Assembly (NCBI GenBank): GCA_951812285.1
Contig: OX638292.1
Coordinates: 2,503,001 to 2,567,000 of the forward strand
Length of the DNA stretch: 64,000 nt
Reading direction: 5' to 3'
From: an uncultured Dehalococcoidia bacterium
GTDB lineage: Bacteria > Chloroflexota > Dehalococcoidia > Lucifugimonadales > UBA1127
Of this stretch, positions 35,366-43,888 are shown one piece after another. The notes beneath the pieces are model-generated. The model saw only the letters and a program-made list of their open reading frames with translations, searched no databases and was not told where the DNA came from. Each line of letters starts with the position of its first letter. Positions within the stretch are counted from its first letter, which is position 1. A program made the position numbers and the translations under genes.

Positions 35366-35812
35366 ATGATTACGGGCATCGACCACGTCCACGTCACAAC
35401 CTTCGACATGGACAAGAGCATCGATTTCTACACCAACGTGCTGGGCTTCCACTTCCTGCGCCGGGTGGAGTTCGGGCCCGAGGACAACCGCCGCGAGCTG
35501 GCGTACGTGGGCCTCGGCGACATCCTGCTGGAGCTGCTGCCCCCGCCGCCGGGCGTCGACAAGGTCGTTGGCACGGCGCAGCGGCCGCTGGCGCTGACGG
35601 TGACGGACGTGGACGCCGTCATCGCCGACCTGGAGGCCAAGGGCGTCGAGGTGACGACGCAGCCGCGGCCGGGGTTCTCGTTCTACGGCGTCACGGCCGT
35701 CGTGACGGACCCGAGCGGGCTGGCGATCGAGCTTCGCGAGTGGCGCGGCGGCGACGGCCCGCACTACACGGACTGGCAGCCGGAGGTCGAGGGCGCGGTG
35801 CGGACGGGGTAG
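35366..35812 (+). CDS. VOC-superfamily (glyoxalase/dioxygenase-fold) protein
   Basis: 148 residues with two beta-alpha-beta-beta-beta units. Metal ligands are likely His in 'GIDHVHVTTFDMDKSIDFYT' and Glu near 'ELLPPPPG' and 'DPSGLAIELREW'. The family includes glyoxalase I, methylmalonyl-CoA epimerase, extradiol dioxygenases and resistance proteins, so no single activity can be named. Its position between HpaB-type and Rieske oxygenases suggests a part in the same aromatic or lactone breakdown. ATG at 35366 follows GAGGAGG. Confidence 0.8.
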   Translation: MITGIDHVHVTTFDMDKSIDFYTNVLGFHFLRRVEFGPEDNRRELAYVGLGDILLELLPPPPGVDKVVGTAQRPLALTVTDVDAVIADLEAKGVEVTTQPRPGFSFYGVTAVVTDPSGLAIELREWRGGDGPHYTDWQPEVEGAVRTG

Positions 35813-35852
35813 GGGGGCGCCGGGAGGCGGCGGCCATTCTGGAGGACGAGCG

Positions 35853-37109
35853 TTGGCTGAAGGAAAACACAGGTCGCGCCGCCCCGGCATGCGGCTGAGG
35901 TTGGCGCTGGTGGGGTTGGCGGCGAGCCTGGTTTTCGGGCTGGCGGGGTGCGGCGGGGAGGAGCCCGGGCCGCTGCGGCTGGGGTTGATGGTGAACCTGA
36001 GCGAGGGGGCGACGGCGCGGGCCGTTGAACGGCAACGGGCCTTCGAGCTGGCCGTGCAGCACGTCAACGCCGCTGGCGGGGTCTTCGGCCAGCCCGTCGA
36101 GTTCGTGGTGGGCGACTCCACGCGGGACCCCGAGAAGGCCGTGGCCGAGGCCCGCCGGCTGGTGGAGGAGGAGGGCGTCCACGCGATAGTCGGGCCCACC
36201 TCCAGCGGCAACGCGCTTGCCGTCGTAGAACGGGTCACGGGTCCGGCGGGCATACCCACGATCAGCCCCTCGGCGACGTCGCCCGCGCTGGCGCTGGCGG
36301 ACGACGACGACTTCTTCTTCCGCACGACCCTGTCGGACAGCGCGCAGGGGCCGGTGCTGGCGCGCGTGGCCCGCGAGCAGGGTTTCGACCACGTGGGCGT
36401 GCTGTACCGCGACGACCCCTATGGCGTGGGCCTGTTCGAGTCCTTCCGGGATGCCTGGACGGGCGCCATCACCGGCCTGCCAATCGAGGACGGGCAAGCA
36501 TCGCACCTGCCCGAACTCCGGCAGCTGGCGGAGGGCGGGGCGACCGCGCTGGTGGCGATCACCTTCGAGAGCGAGGGCGCGGTCATCCTGCAGGAGGCTC
36601 TCGACAGCGGCCTGTTCACCCGCTTTGCCTTCGGCGACGCACTCAAGAGCCCGGACCTGGTGCAGGCCATCGGGGGCGACCGGATCGGCGGCATGTACGG
36701 GACCGCTGGCGCGTCCGACCCTGAAAACCCCTCCACTGCATCGTGGGACGCGGCCTTCGCCGACGCGTTCGGGGCGCCGCCCGCCTTCGCCTACGTCCGG
36801 GAGACCTATGACGCGACTGTTGCCTTGGCCCTCGCGGCGGAGGCGGCCGGCAGCGTGGACGGGGCCGCCATCCGAGACCAACTGCGGGCCATCGGCGGCG
36901 CGCCGGGGGACAAGGTAGTCCCGGGGGCCGACTCCATCGCGAACGGGCTGCTCATCCTCGCGGACGGCGGCGACGTCGACTACGACGGCGCGGCCTCAAC
37001 GCTGGACTGGGACGGGAACGGGGAGCTGCGCAGCGGCCACATCGGGGTGTGGCGGTTCACTGCGGACGAGCGCATCGAGGAGGTCGAGGTGGTTGCGTTC
37101 GGGGAGTGA
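35853..37109 (+). CDS. branched-chain amino acid/amide-type ABC substrate-binding lipoprotein (LivJ-like)
   Basis: 418 residues. A lipoprotein signal with a basic n-region (KHRSRRPGMRLR) ends in 'VFGLAGC'. The type I periplasmic-binding fold follows: 'LRLGLMVNLSEG', 'AFELAVQHVNAAGGVFGQPVEFVVGDS', 'VHAIVGPTSSG' and 'GIPTISPSATSP'. It should capture amino acids, amides or aromatic acids for an ABC importer, but no livHMGF genes are present. TTG at 35853 is used because GGAGG sits nine bases before it; ATG at 35889 is the alternative. A rho-independent-type hairpin follows. Confidence 0.87.
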   Translation: MAEGKHRSRRPGMRLRLALVGLAASLVFGLAGCGGEEPGPLRLGLMVNLSEGATARAVERQRAFELAVQHVNAAGGVFGQPVEFVVGDSTRDPEKAVAEARRLVEEEGVHAIVGPTSSGNALAVVERVTGPAGIPTISPSATSPALALADDDDFFFRTTLSDSAQGPVLARVAREQGFDHVGVLYRDDPYGVGLFESFRDAWTGAITGLPIEDGQASHLPELRQLAEGGATALVAITFESEGAVILQEALDSGLFTRFAFGDALKSPDLVQAIGGDRIGGMYGTAGASDPENPSTASWDAAFADAFGAPPAFAYVRETYDATVALALAAEAAGSVDGAAIRDQLRAIGGAPGDKVVPGADSIANGLLILADGGDVDYDGAASTLDWDGNGELRSGHIGVWRFTADERIEEVEVVAFGE

Positions 37110-37119
37110 GCGTGACGAC

Positions 37120-37166
37120 GGGAGGCCGCCCGCACCCGCAATCACCGGGGCGAACGGCCTCCCTTT
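37120..37166 (+). terminator. terminator after the LivJ-like gene
   Basis: GGGAGGCCG (37120-37128) pairs with CGGCCTCCC (37155-37163), followed by TTTGTT. It separates this gene from the convergent Rieske oxygenase. Confidence 0.75.
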
Positions 37167-37180
37167 GTTGCCAGCTTGTC

Positions 37181-38449
37181 CTACGCCATTGCGGCCATGA
37201 GCTCCTTGACCTTCTCGTCCTCCGTGAAGACTGCGTCGCGGGGGAGGATATACGACCACGCGCGCACCTGGTAGCGGTCGCCGTCGCAGGCCTCACCCGG
37301 CTCCGTGCCGTCCATGAAGGCCTTGGCCGAGTTCAGCAGGTAGCGGCGCATGGCAATAATGGCGCTGTCGCTGGTGCCGAGGTGCTCGCGGGTGCGGTCG
37401 GCGATGGCTCCCATGCCCTCGACGACGGCGGTGTCCTGCTCGCGCGTGCCGACGATGCCCGTGAAGGACTTGGTGCGCTGGAGCGTGCGGTCCTGCAGGA
37501 AGTGGTTGGACTTGGTGGCCCTCAGCTTCCCTGTGACGCGGTCGAGGCTCGAGATGTGGGGGTTGGGGCCGTCGAGGATGCCGTACTTCTCCTCATCGGT
37601 CAGCGGCTCGACCGGCGACCAGGTGACGCACCAGACGTCGGTGTGCTCGTCGTCGACGGGGACCCACATGTGGCCGTGGCCGCGGCGCTGGTCGACCTGC
37701 ATGGCGATCATCGTGTAAAAGGGCATGAGCCACTGGTTGATGCGCCAGTAGTGGGTGTCCTCCTCCGCGTTGCGCTGGGCGGCCAGCATGATGCCGTAGT
37801 TCGTGGGCTTGATGATCCACCGCGGCGATTTGTCCGACAGCCAGTACTTGTACTCGCCGCTCACCTGCTGCATGCCCCAACCCAGGTCCTGGTGCAGGAA
37901 GCCGATGTGGCTGGAGTCGATGTCGCCCTCCGTGGCCTGCACGAAGTTGCACTCCTGGTTGTACTTCACCATGTAGCGGTGCGAAGGCGGGACGCGGAAC
38001 CACTCGACCTGCGGGAGTTCGGGCTTCTTGTCGGCCGGGCCGAAGTAGCCCCAGATTGCGCCGCCCCACTCCTCGGCCGGAAAGCCGATGGGGCGCACCT
38101 TCTTGGAGAACTCGTACTGCGCCGGCTCCGAGGGCATGTCGACGCAGTTGCCCTCGACGTCGAACTTCCAGCCATGGTAGATGCAGCGGAGGCCATGTTC
38201 CTCGTTGCGGCCGTAGAAGAGCGGCGCACGTCGGTGGGGGCAGAGCGCCTCGACGATGCCGATGCGGCCGTTGGTGTCGCGAAAGGCGACGTAGTCCTCG
38301 CCGAAGACGCGGACCTCGACGGGGTCGCAGTCGGGCCCCGGCAGGTCCTCGGAGCGGAGCAGGGGCACCCAGAAGCGGCGCAGTAGCTCGCCCATCGGCG
38401 TGCCGGGCCCGACCCTGCAGAGAAGCTCGTTGTCCTGTGCGTTCAGCAT
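37181..38449 (-). CDS. Rieske non-heme iron oxygenase, large (alpha) subunit
   Basis: 422 residues. The N-terminal Rieske domain has CPHRRAP...CIYHGWKFD (Cys-x-His...Cys-x-x-His). The catalytic domain has 'NFVQATEGDIDSSHIGFLH', giving the His, His and bridging Asp of the mononuclear iron site. It resembles the phthalate 4,5-dioxygenase/phenylpropionate-type alpha subunits that oxidise aromatic or N-/O-methyl substrates and need a reductase. No beta subunit or reductase is adjacent. ATG at 38449 (GGGGGAAAG upstream) was chosen. It lies 79 bases downstream of the LigB-type dioxygenase on the same strand, so ring hydroxylation and ring cleavage may be coupled. Confidence 0.9.
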   Translation of the reverse strand: MLNAQDNELLCRVGPGTPMGELLRRFWVPLLRSEDLPGPDCDPVEVRVFGEDYVAFRDTNGRIGIVEALCPHRRAPLFYGRNEEHGLRCIYHGWKFDVEGNCVDMPSEPAQYEFSKKVRPIGFPAEEWGGAIWGYFGPADKKPELPQVEWFRVPPSHRYMVKYNQECNFVQATEGDIDSSHIGFLHQDLGWGMQQVSGEYKYWLSDKSPRWIIKPTNYGIMLAAQRNAEEDTHYWRINQWLMPFYTMIAMQVDQRRGHGHMWVPVDDEHTDVWCVTWSPVEPLTDEEKYGILDGPNPHISSLDRVTGKLRATKSNHFLQDRTLQRTKSFTGIVGTREQDTAVVEGMGAIADRTREHLGTSDSAIIAMRRYLLNSAKAFMDGTEPGEACDGDRYQVRAWSYILPRDAVFTEDEKVKELMAAMA

Positions 38450-38528
38450 GTCTTTCCCCCTGTGGCCCGCCACAGCGCGGGCGCTCCCTCATATTCTCAG
38501 GCCGCGCGGCCGGACGCAATCGGCGTTC

Positions 38529-39515
38529 CTACTTCCATTGCGCGAAGGCGAGGCCGCAGCCGGTGCCCGCGGGCGAACGGTAGCCGGGGATGTACTCCAG
38601 CAGCTCCATCTCGAGGTGGTCGGCGGCGCCTGCGGCGGCGATCCAGCAGAGGACCTCGCCCTGCGAGCCCTGCATCCACGTGCGGGGCAGCATGGCGAGC
38701 TTCTCCCTGTCGCGCTCGGCCATGCCGGCGAGGGCGAGGCGGTCGAGCTCCTCGTCGACGATGCCGACGCTGAGGCCGCCGGTGGCGACGACGGCGACGC
38801 GCTCGTCGCCGGGCCACGCGCGGACGGCGTCGCGGACCGCTACGCCGAAGTCGTAGAGGCGCTTGGGCGTCGGCTGGTTGGGCGGCGTGTGGACGTTCAG
38901 GATGACGGGCACGAAGGGGACGGACTGGCCGGGGGGCGTCAGGCGGTCGATGAGGTAGCCGAAGCCGTGGGCCATGCCCTCGCCCGCGGGCTGGCCGTCG
39001 GAGGAGGCGATGTCGAACTCGGCCTCGATAAGCCGCTCGACGAGGTGGAGGCCGAGGGCGCCGGCGGTGGCGTGGTCGCCCTCCTCGGCGCCCCAGGCGG
39101 CGGCCATCATGCGGGTCATCTCGTCGGCGCCCTCGGGCACGGCGCGCGGGATGAGGTGGAGGGAGTCTCCCCAGTAGATCATCATGGCGGGACGGTTGTC
39201 GCCGGTGATGTTCTCGTCCTCGTCGTCGCCCATCATGATGACGACGTCGGGGCGAGCCTCGGCCATGCTGTCGACGAGGGTCTGGATGTGCTGCTGGACG
39301 CGGGCGTGCTTCTGCGCCATGACCTCGGGCGTCAGGTGTTCGGCGACGCCGGCGGGGGCCTTGGCGAGGAGCTCGTCGTAGTTGGTGGGGACGCCGTAGC
39401 GGTCCTTGATGCGCGTGCTGCGCTGATCGCGCTCGCCGAGCACGGGCCACATCTCCGGCGGAATCGACGTCATGGGGCTCCGGCTGGTCGCGATGCCCAG
39501 AACGATGTCGGCCAT
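38529..39515 (-). CDS. LigB-type (class III) extradiol ring-cleavage dioxygenase-like protein
   Basis: 328 residues matching the catalytic subunit B fold of class III extradiol dioxygenases (protocatechuate 4,5-dioxygenase beta type). Matching stretches are 'DIVLGIATSRSPM', 'RPDVVIMMGDDEDEN', 'LHLIPRAVPEGAD', 'PFVPVILNVHTPPNQPTP' and 'DERVAVVATGGLSVG'. Such enzymes open catechol-type rings next to the diol using Fe(II). The usual early His appears replaced in the 'SRSPM' motif, so the iron site should be checked before function is assumed. ATG at 39515 with AAGGAC upstream. It forms a probable pair with the Rieske oxygenase. Confidence 0.83.
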   Translation of the reverse strand: MADIVLGIATSRSPMTSIPPEMWPVLGERDQRSTRIKDRYGVPTNYDELLAKAPAGVAEHLTPEVMAQKHARVQQHIQTLVDSMAEARPDVVIMMGDDEDENITGDNRPAMMIYWGDSLHLIPRAVPEGADEMTRMMAAAWGAEEGDHATAGALGLHLVERLIEAEFDIASSDGQPAGEGMAHGFGYLIDRLTPPGQSVPFVPVILNVHTPPNQPTPKRLYDFGVAVRDAVRAWPGDERVAVVATGGLSVGIVDEELDRLALAGMAERDREKLAMLPRTWMQGSQGEVLCWIAAAGAADHLEMELLEYIPGYRSPAGTGCGLAFAQWK

Positions 39516-39615
39516 GGCACACGTCCTTTCCCTGCGCAGGTCGTGGAATGAGGGCATAATAGGCGCGGGGTGGGTAGGGGTCAACGGGAGGGGGGGCGGA
39601 CGACGGAGGCGCGCG

Positions 39616-40272
39616 ATGCTGGAGGAGCTCTGGGATGGTTACGAGAGGATACGAGGCCGGGATGACGACGTGCCCCTTCGAGTCTACCGGGCCCTAAGGT
39701 GGACGGAGCGAGGGCTAGTGGCGAAGACGGAGGGCGACCCGGACGCAGCGTGTATTTTCTTCTGGATTGCGTTCAATGCCCTGTATGCGCGCCGGACTGA
39801 CGTGTACTCCGAGAGGCAAGAGCGGGATGACTTCCAGGGATTCCTGCAGAGAGTGGGCAAACTAGACCCGAAGCGCGAAGTTACTGGGGCCCTTGAGAAG
39901 TGTTGGGACGACGCAAAGCCTGGCCTCATCGACAACAAGTACGTCTTCAAGGAATTCTGGACTCTCGGAGGGGCTGGGGAAGGCGACCCTAGTTGGCAAA
40001 GGTCATTTGACACGGAGATCCAGCGGGTTGAGTCGTCCGCTCGCTGCGGCGACTACTTGCCTGCGCTGCGCGCTCTTTTCGACCGTCTGTACCTTCTCCG
40101 CAATCAGCTCCACCACGGTGCCGCGACTCCTGGGAGCGGGGTGAACCGCCGGCAAGTTGAGGCTGGGGCCACGGTGATGAAACATATCATCCCCAAGCTC
40201 ATCAGAGCGATAATTGACAACCCGGACGAGGATTGGGGCAAGGTCTATTACCCGGTCATCCAAGACGCCTAG
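39616..40272 (+). CDS. HEPN-like (Apea-type) hypothetical protein
   Basis: 218 residues, helical, no membrane segment. 'DPDAACIFFWIAFNALYA' near residue 40 and 'LYLLRNQLHHGAATPGSGVNRRQVEAG' near residue 160 match the HEPN fold; RNQLHHG is the conserved Arg-Asn...His-Gly motif of Apea-like HEPN proteins, many of which are RNases. It stands alone on the plus strand between two minus-strand catabolic genes, with no antitoxin gene beside it, and looks poorer in G+C. ATG at 39616 follows GGAGG. Its end overlaps the SDR gene end by four bases. It may be a solitary defence-type gene. Confidence 0.65.
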   Translation: MLEELWDGYERIRGRDDDVPLRVYRALRWTERGLVAKTEGDPDAACIFFWIAFNALYARRTDVYSERQERDDFQGFLQRVGKLDPKREVTGALEKCWDDAKPGLIDNKYVFKEFWTLGGAGEGDPSWQRSFDTEIQRVESSARCGDYLPALRALFDRLYLLRNQLHHGAATPGSGVNRRQVEAGATVMKHIIPKLIRAIIDNPDEDWGKVYYPVIQDA

Positions 40273-41057
40273 CTCAGCACCATGCCGCCGTCTATGTAGA
40301 AGGTCTGGCCGGTGACGTAGGCGGCGGCGGGGGAGGCGAGGTAGACGGCCATGAGGCCCACCTCTCGCAGGCGGCCGACGCGGCCGAGGGGTATGCGCGC
40401 CGCCGAGCGCTGATCGCGCTCCGCGAGCTCCTCCTCCGTCATGTAGTCGATGTCCGGGAACTGTCCGGGCGCGATGCAGTTGATCCGCACGCCGTGGGGC
40501 GCCCACTCGAGGGCGACGGACTCCGTGAACCGCGTCAGCGCCGCCTTGCCCGCCGCGTAGGCCGACATGTTGGCCGCCGCACGCCGCGCCGCGAAGGACG
40601 AGACGTTGAGCACGACGCCCTCGCCGCGCTCCAGCAGGTGCGGGCCGAAGACGCGGCAGCCCTCGAAGGCCTCCGTCAGGTTGATGTTCACGATGTCGTG
40701 CCACTCGGCGGAGGTCATGCCCTCGCCCTCGACGCCAGGCAGCGCGGTCACCGGTTTGCGGATGGAGTCGCCCGCGGCGTTCACGACGATGTCGATCTGG
40801 CCCATGTCGTAGATGGCCTGGCTGGCGAGGAAGTTCATGTCCTCGCCGTGGGTGGCGTCGACGCTGAGGGCGACGGAGTGACGGCCCATCTCACGGATGC
40901 GCTGCGAGGTCTCCTTCGCGTACTTGTCGGTGAGGCCCGTCACCGCGACGTCGGCGCCGCCCTCGGCCAGCGCCAGCGCGATGCCCTTGCCGATGCCCCG
41001 GCTGCCCGCGATGACGATGGCCTTCTTCCCGTCCAGGCTGAAGTCCGCAATGCTCAT
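40269..41057 (-). CDS. short-chain dehydrogenase/reductase
   Basis: 262 residues, classical SDR. The cofactor motif is GSRGIGKG, then 'VVNAAGDS', the catalytic Ser in 'VVLNVSSFAARR', Tyr-x-x-x-Lys in 'SAYAAGKAALTRF' and the C-terminal 'GQTFYIDGGMVLS'. It oxidises or reduces an alcohol/ketone with NAD(P). The absence of an acidic residue right after strand 2 leaves the cofactor open. It starts at 41057 with GAGGAGAG upstream. It lies with the HpaB, Rieske and LigB genes and may process their products. Confidence 0.9.
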   Translation of the reverse strand: MSIADFSLDGKKAIVIAGSRGIGKGIALALAEGGADVAVTGLTDKYAKETSQRIREMGRHSVALSVDATHGEDMNFLASQAIYDMGQIDIVVNAAGDSIRKPVTALPGVEGEGMTSAEWHDIVNINLTEAFEGCRVFGPHLLERGEGVVLNVSSFAARRAAANMSAYAAGKAALTRFTESVALEWAPHGVRINCIAPGQFPDIDYMTEEELAERDQRSAARIPLGRVGRLREVGLMAVYLASPAAAYVTGQTFYIDGGMVLS

Positions 41058-41103
41058 GGCTCTCCTCTGGTGTGTTGGTCTTGTCCGGCCGGGAGGCTGG
41101 CGC

Positions 41104-41412
41104 CTACGCGCCCTCCTCCTCGGCTTCGTCGAACTCGGGGATGGTGAAGACGCCCAGGTCGATGCCCTGGTGCACGTGGACGATATAGTCCTCGCGGTTG
41201 ACGCCCAGGACGTCGACGAGCTCCTCATCAACGGTCTCCACGAGGTCCTGGATATGCTCGCGGGTGAGGCTCTCGGCGACGCAGAGGGTGGCGTGGACGA
41301 TGCCGGGCGTGAAGTGGATGTCGACGCGGCCGATGGGCTGGTCGTCCTCGAGGATGGTGTAGCACTCGGAGTGCTCGGTGCGGACCTCGCGTTCGAAGTA
41401 GAAGCCTGGCAC
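41104..41412 (-). CDS. conserved-looking hypothetical protein, upstream of the SDR gene
   Basis: 102 residues, acidic, ending 'FDEAEEEGA'. It contains 'GFYFEREVRTEHSECYTILEDDQPIGRVDIHFTPGIVHATLCV', an alpha/beta pattern without recognised family. The GTG start at 41412 has an excellent AAGGAGG six bases upstream. A longer in-frame reading extends into the dispersed repeat at 41457-41482 and was rejected because those codons come from the repeat. The SDR gene follows 46 bases downstream on the same strand. Function unknown. Confidence 0.65.
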   Translation of the reverse strand: MPGFYFEREVRTEHSECYTILEDDQPIGRVDIHFTPGIVHATLCVAESLTREHIQDLVETVDEELVDVLGVNREDYIVHVHQGIDLGVFTIPEFDEAEEEGA

Positions 41413-41456
41413 GTCCGCCTCCTTCCCCGCATCCCGGTGGTGGCATCTCAACCGCT

Positions 41457-41482
41457 TGCCCTTCGACAGGCTCAGGGCGAAC
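41457..41482. repeat. dispersed imperfect palindrome, copy 1
   Basis: GCCCTTCGACAGGCTCAGGG plus flanks. The reverse complement of the same sequence is at 56794-56820. This palindrome type is found in many bacterial genomes and, when translated, gives 'FALSLSKG' or 'PFDRLRANG' strings. Confidence 0.85.
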
Positions 41483-41529
41483 GGGTCATCGTTCATTTTG
41501 CGGCCGCCTGCAGCCCATGCCCCCCTGGA

Positions 41530-41547
41530 TCCCGGCTTTCGCCGGGA
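41530..41547. repeat. REP-like palindrome, variant
   Basis: TCCCGGC-TTTC-GCCGGGA after CCCTGGA; same class as 18759-18778, with compensating base changes in both arms that keep the hairpin. Confidence 0.75.
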
Positions 41548-41560
41548 AGGAGAAGCTGAA

Positions 41561-42838
41561 CTACGGGCGGGTGTGGCCCTTGCCGCGCACCACCCACTTG
41601 TAGCTGGTCAGCTCTCGCAGGCCCATTGGGCCGCGCGCGTGAAACTTGTTCGTGCTGATGGCGAGCTCCGCGCCGAGGCCGAACTCGAAACCGTCGTTGA
41701 AGCCGGTGCTGGCGTTGACGAAGACGGCCGCCGCGTCCACCTCGTCGAGGAAGCGCTCGGCCGCGCCTGCGTCCTCGGTGATGATGGCCTCCGAGTGGCC
41801 GGAGCCGTAGTGGGCGATGTGCTCCAGCGCCTCATCCATGGAGTCCACGACCTTGACGGAGCAGATGAGGTCGAGGAACTCCTGCCCGAAATCGTCCTCG
41901 GTCGCCGCGACGACGTTCGCGCCGGGCTGGGAGGCGAGCAGCGAGGCCGAGCGGCGGTCGCAGCGCATCTCGACGCCGGCCTCGCCGAGGGTGCCCGCGA
42001 GCAGCGGCAGGACGTGCGGCGCGGCCTGCGCGTGCACGAGCACCGTGTCGAGGGCGTTGCAGACGGAGAACCGCGCCACCTTGGCGTTTGTGGTCACGGC
42101 GACGGCCGTCTCGGTCTCGGCGGTGGCGTCGACGTAGGTGTGGCACACGCCGATGCCGCCGGTGATGGCGGGCATCGTGGCGTTCTCGCCCACGAAGCTC
42201 ACCAGCGAGGCGCTGCCGCGAGGCACGATCAGGTCGATGTAGTCCGACATCCCCAGCATCTGCAGCACGAGGGCGCGGTCCGTGTCCTCGATGAACTGCA
42301 CGGCCTCGGGCGGCCCGCCCGCCGACGCGATGGCGTCGCGGATGATGGCGGCGAGGACGGCGTTGGTGTGGACGGCCTCCTTGCCGCCGCGCAGGATGCA
42401 GGGGTCGCCCGCCTTGAAGCAGAGGGCGGCGATGTCGACGGTGACGTTGGGGCGGCTCTCGTAGATGACGCCGATGACGCCCAGGGGCACCCGGCGGCGG
42501 GTGATGACGAGGCCGTCGGGGCGCGTGTAGCTGTCGTAGTCCTGCCCCACGGGGTCGGGCAGCGCGGCGATGGCCCGCACGCCGTTGGCGACGTTGGTGA
42601 TGCGGCGCGCGTCGAGCACGAGCCGGCCCATTACGGCGGAGGAGAGTCCGCCTTCGCGGCCGGCCTGCAGGTCGCGCTCGTTGGCCTCGGCGATGCGGTC
42701 CGCCTGCGCCTCGAGGGCGTCCGCGATGGCGAGGAGGGCGTGGTCCTTGACCTCGGCCGGCGTGCGCGCCAGGGAGGGCGCGGCGGCGCGCGCAGCACGG
42801 CCCTTGCTCTCCAGTTCGGGCGCTATTGCGGTAGCCAT
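41561..42838 (-). CDS. proA: glutamate-5-semialdehyde dehydrogenase (gamma-glutamyl phosphate reductase)
   Basis: 425 residues, full length for ProA. NADPH-binding and catalytic regions are visible: 'VPLGVIGVIYESRPNVTVD', 'LRGGKEAVHTN', 'PRGSASLVSFV', 'CHTYVD', and the catalytic Cys in 'FSVCNALDTVLVH'. It reduces gamma-glutamyl phosphate to the semialdehyde, the second step of proline synthesis. ATG at 42838 has AAGGAG upstream. It follows proB after ten bases in one operon. Confidence 0.96.
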   Translation of the reverse strand: MATAIAPELESKGRAARAAAPSLARTPAEVKDHALLAIADALEAQADRIAEANERDLQAGREGGLSSAVMGRLVLDARRITNVANGVRAIAALPDPVGQDYDSYTRPDGLVITRRRVPLGVIGVIYESRPNVTVDIAALCFKAGDPCILRGGKEAVHTNAVLAAIIRDAIASAGGPPEAVQFIEDTDRALVLQMLGMSDYIDLIVPRGSASLVSFVGENATMPAITGGIGVCHTYVDATAETETAVAVTTNAKVARFSVCNALDTVLVHAQAAPHVLPLLAGTLGEAGVEMRCDRRSASLLASQPGANVVAATEDDFGQEFLDLICSVKVVDSMDEALEHIAHYGSGHSEAIITEDAGAAERFLDEVDAAAVFVNASTGFNDGFEFGLGAELAISTNKFHARGPMGLRELTSYKWVVRGKGHTRP

Positions 42839-42848
42839 GCCGTGCTCC

Positions 42849-43718
42849 TTACCCAAGGGCTTCCGTAGACTTCTCGGTCGCCGCGAACCACGTTCCCAGC
42901 GGCTCTCCGGCCAGCAGACGAGAGAGGACGTCGGGCAGGTGGCCGTCGGCGATGATGACGCTGGTGCCGACGGCCGTAGCGGCCCGTGCGGCGCTGATCT
43001 TCGTGGTCATGCCGCCGCGGGCGGTCGGGCTCAGGGGGCCGCTGACCTCTGCGGCAAGGGACTCGAGGTCGAGCACCTCCGGGATGAGCTCCACGTCCGG
43101 GTGCACGTTGGGGTCGGCGGAGTAGAGGCCGGCGACCTCGCCGAGGATGATGAGGAGGTCCGCACCGATGATGCGGGCCACCACGGCGGAGAGGGTGTCG
43201 TTGTCGCCGATGATGACGCCCTCGAGCTCCTCGTTGGCGACGACGTCGTTCTCGTTCACGATGGGGACGACGCCGAGGCCGAGGAGCTCCTCGAAGGTGT
43301 TCTGCGTGTTGCGGCGCCGCTCGTCGTCGTCGACGTCGCCGCGGGTGAGGAGGGCCTGGGCGATGACGACGCCGCGGGCGCCGAAGAAGCGCTCGTAGAC
43401 CCGCATGAGGCGGCTCTGACCGATGGCGGCCAGCACCTGCCGCAGGAGGGGCGTCCGTTCGGCGGGGTCGTCGAGGTCGGCGATGGTGGCGTCCCGCTCC
43501 TCGAGGGCCTGACGGCCTGCGGCCACTGCGCCGGAGGTCACCACGACCACCTCGATGCCGCGCTCCCGCAGCGCGACGACCTGGCGCACGAGGTCTTCCA
43601 TGGTGGGGAGGTCAAGCTGGTCGACGGCGCCCGAGAGGAGGGCGGTCCCGAGCTTCACGACCACGCGCCGCGCCTCGGCCAGCGGCCGAAGCGAGCCCGC
43701 ACCGTTCGTGTCTGCCAT
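42849..43718 (-). CDS. proB: glutamate 5-kinase without PUA domain
   Basis: 289 residues of the amino-acid-kinase fold: 'VVVKLGTALLSG', 'VVVVTSGAVAAGR', 'QALLTRGDVDD', 'PIVNENDVV', 'GDNDTLSAVVA' and 'GGMTTKISAARAA'. It phosphorylates glutamate as the first committed step of proline synthesis. At 289 residues it lacks the C-terminal PUA domain of the E. coli type (about 367), so proline feedback may differ. ATG at 43718. An upstream in-frame extension was rejected, since it would run past the -10-like box of the divergent promoter region. Confidence 0.95.
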   Translation of the reverse strand: MADTNGAGSLRPLAEARRVVVKLGTALLSGAVDQLDLPTMEDLVRQVVALRERGIEVVVVTSGAVAAGRQALEERDATIADLDDPAERTPLLRQVLAAIGQSRLMRVYERFFGARGVVIAQALLTRGDVDDDERRRNTQNTFEELLGLGVVPIVNENDVVANEELEGVIIGDNDTLSAVVARIIGADLLIILGEVAGLYSADPNVHPDVELIPEVLDLESLAAEVSGPLSPTARGGMTTKISAARAATAVGTSVIIADGHLPDVLSRLLAGEPLGTWFAATEKSTEALG

Positions 43719-43888
43719 AGGACTGCCCCTTTGAGGATGTGCCCAAACAGTATACATCAGGCCCATACGGTGTGACGATTTCCGCCATCCCTGGGCCGTG
43801 CTACAATTGCGCCAATGGTCAGCTCGACGGGCGTTTCGCCGCCGCGCTGGCCCTGTTGGCGTGTCCATGAGACTTCGAGAAGGCGGGC
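43719..43888. promoter_or_regulatory. divergent proB / mfd promoter region
   Basis: For mfd a clear -10 box TACAAT is at 43802-43807 with only a weak -35. On the minus strand TATACT (43749-43754) could serve proBA. No operator-like repeat was recognised. Confidence 0.35.

Noticed and set aside
33013..35421. A long minus-strand open frame opposite the HpaB/HpaC genes
   Set aside because: No recognisable motif; the plus strand encodes two complete enzymes with family signatures.
41413..41496. Longer start for the hypothetical gene at 41104-41412 giving an 'FALSLSKG' N-terminus
   Set aside because: Those codons come from the dispersed palindrome; an AAGGAGG-preceded GTG at 41412 is a better start.
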